Origin: Bedellia somnulentella
Lineage: Eukaryota > Arthropoda > Insecta > Lepidoptera > Bedelliidae
Reading direction: 5' to 3'
Assembly (NCBI GenBank): GCA_963576735.1
Contig: OY755190.1
Span: 799,695 to 863,694 of the forward strand
Length of the DNA stretch: 64,000 nucleotides
Below are positions 63,796 to 64,000 of this stretch, in pieces. Each line of letters opens with the position of its first letter. Within the stretch, counting starts at the first letter, position 1. The notes beneath the pieces were generated by a model that was given only the letters and a program-made list of their open reading frames with translations, was not told the DNA's origin and did no database searches. Position numbers and translations under genes: made by a program.

Positions 63796-64000
63796 AAAAT
63801 CGTTTTAAAAATATCTAGATATCGTATTTCTCATAGTAAGTCTCTGCTCCGCAGGTTTCTCAAGAAGCAAACAATGCAAGAATTACGACGAAGCCTGCGT
63901 CCGTTTACTACGGTCTCGGAAACGGAAGTGAAGAAAAATGGCTGTTCTTAAATATCATCTAATCATATTAAAAGGGGGCTTGTTTATTTGTTTTTCTTTT

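Overview
This is nuclear DNA from an insect, almost certainly a moth or butterfly (Lepidoptera). The evidence is AT-rich spacer, two intronless insect-type short-chain dehydrogenase genes, several tRNA-derived SINEs, and an RTE-clade LINE whose copies end in TATG microsatellites, as in known lepidopteran RTE families. All similarity calls were made by eye; no database was searched.

Only two host genes can be supported, both at the left end on the + strand: a tandem pair of classical SDR oxidoreductases (928-1704 and 3338-4120). No other host exon could be identified. The remaining ~60 kb is repeat-dominated accessory DNA.

Names used below. RTE: a LINE with an RT of the YADD type, a C-terminal 'RWFGHIERMDD' tail, almost no 3' UTR and a (TATG)n tail; best copy 21286-22754. 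SINE-A: ~250 nt, starting TTTGCTGTGTAGTGTCGG and ending GCCGTGAGTATATG plus (TATG)n; about 60 copies and fragments in both orientations, in three subfamilies (A1, A2, A3). SINE-B: ~370 nt with a tRNA-like head and a (TTATG)n tail; about 18 copies and fragments. SINE-C and SINE-D: tRNA-headed elements with unrelated tails. There are also two related 5'-truncated LINEs with long open RT frames (31037-32972 and 45128-46971, both minus), several orphan LINE 3' UTRs, and non-autonomous DNA elements (MITEs) of three kinds.

The most interesting observation is that RTE, SINE-A and SINE-B, otherwise unrelated, share one 3'-terminal module: CTCTGSCWACCCC, a short loop, GGG, then GSCGTGA and a TATG-type tail. 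Many copies of all three are flanked by 8-13 bp target-site duplications (TSDs). The simplest reading is one RTE reverse transcriptase mobilising two structurally different SINEs through a common 3' tag, seeding TATG microsatellites as it does so. The copies nest: RTE in SINE-A, SINE-B in SINE-A, SINE-A in SINE-A, SINE-A in LINE, LINE in a SINE-A tail, SINE-B in SINE-C. One SINE-A copy has a 5' inversion inside a single TSD. A second signal is a 3'-UTR hairpin shared by three LINE copies, with compensatory base changes.

Layout: 1-6.5 kb SDR pair with SINE-A; 6-12 kb MITEs, SINE-B, tandem repeat; 12-21 kb dense SINE-A/B and RTE ends; 21.3-25 kb RTE, orphan LINE 3' UTRs, MITE; 25-31 kb sparse; 31-33.5 kb LINE; 33.5-45 kb dense SINEs; 45-48.4 kb LINE and inverted RTE; 48.4-64 kb SINEs, RTE ends and empty spacer. 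Stretches over 300 bases not listed as features (for example 402-841, 1900-2064, 29775-30120, 30500-31036, 35904-36321, 49822-50122, 52607-53160, 55909-56375, 62331-62773) show only AT-rich spacer with no gene I can support.
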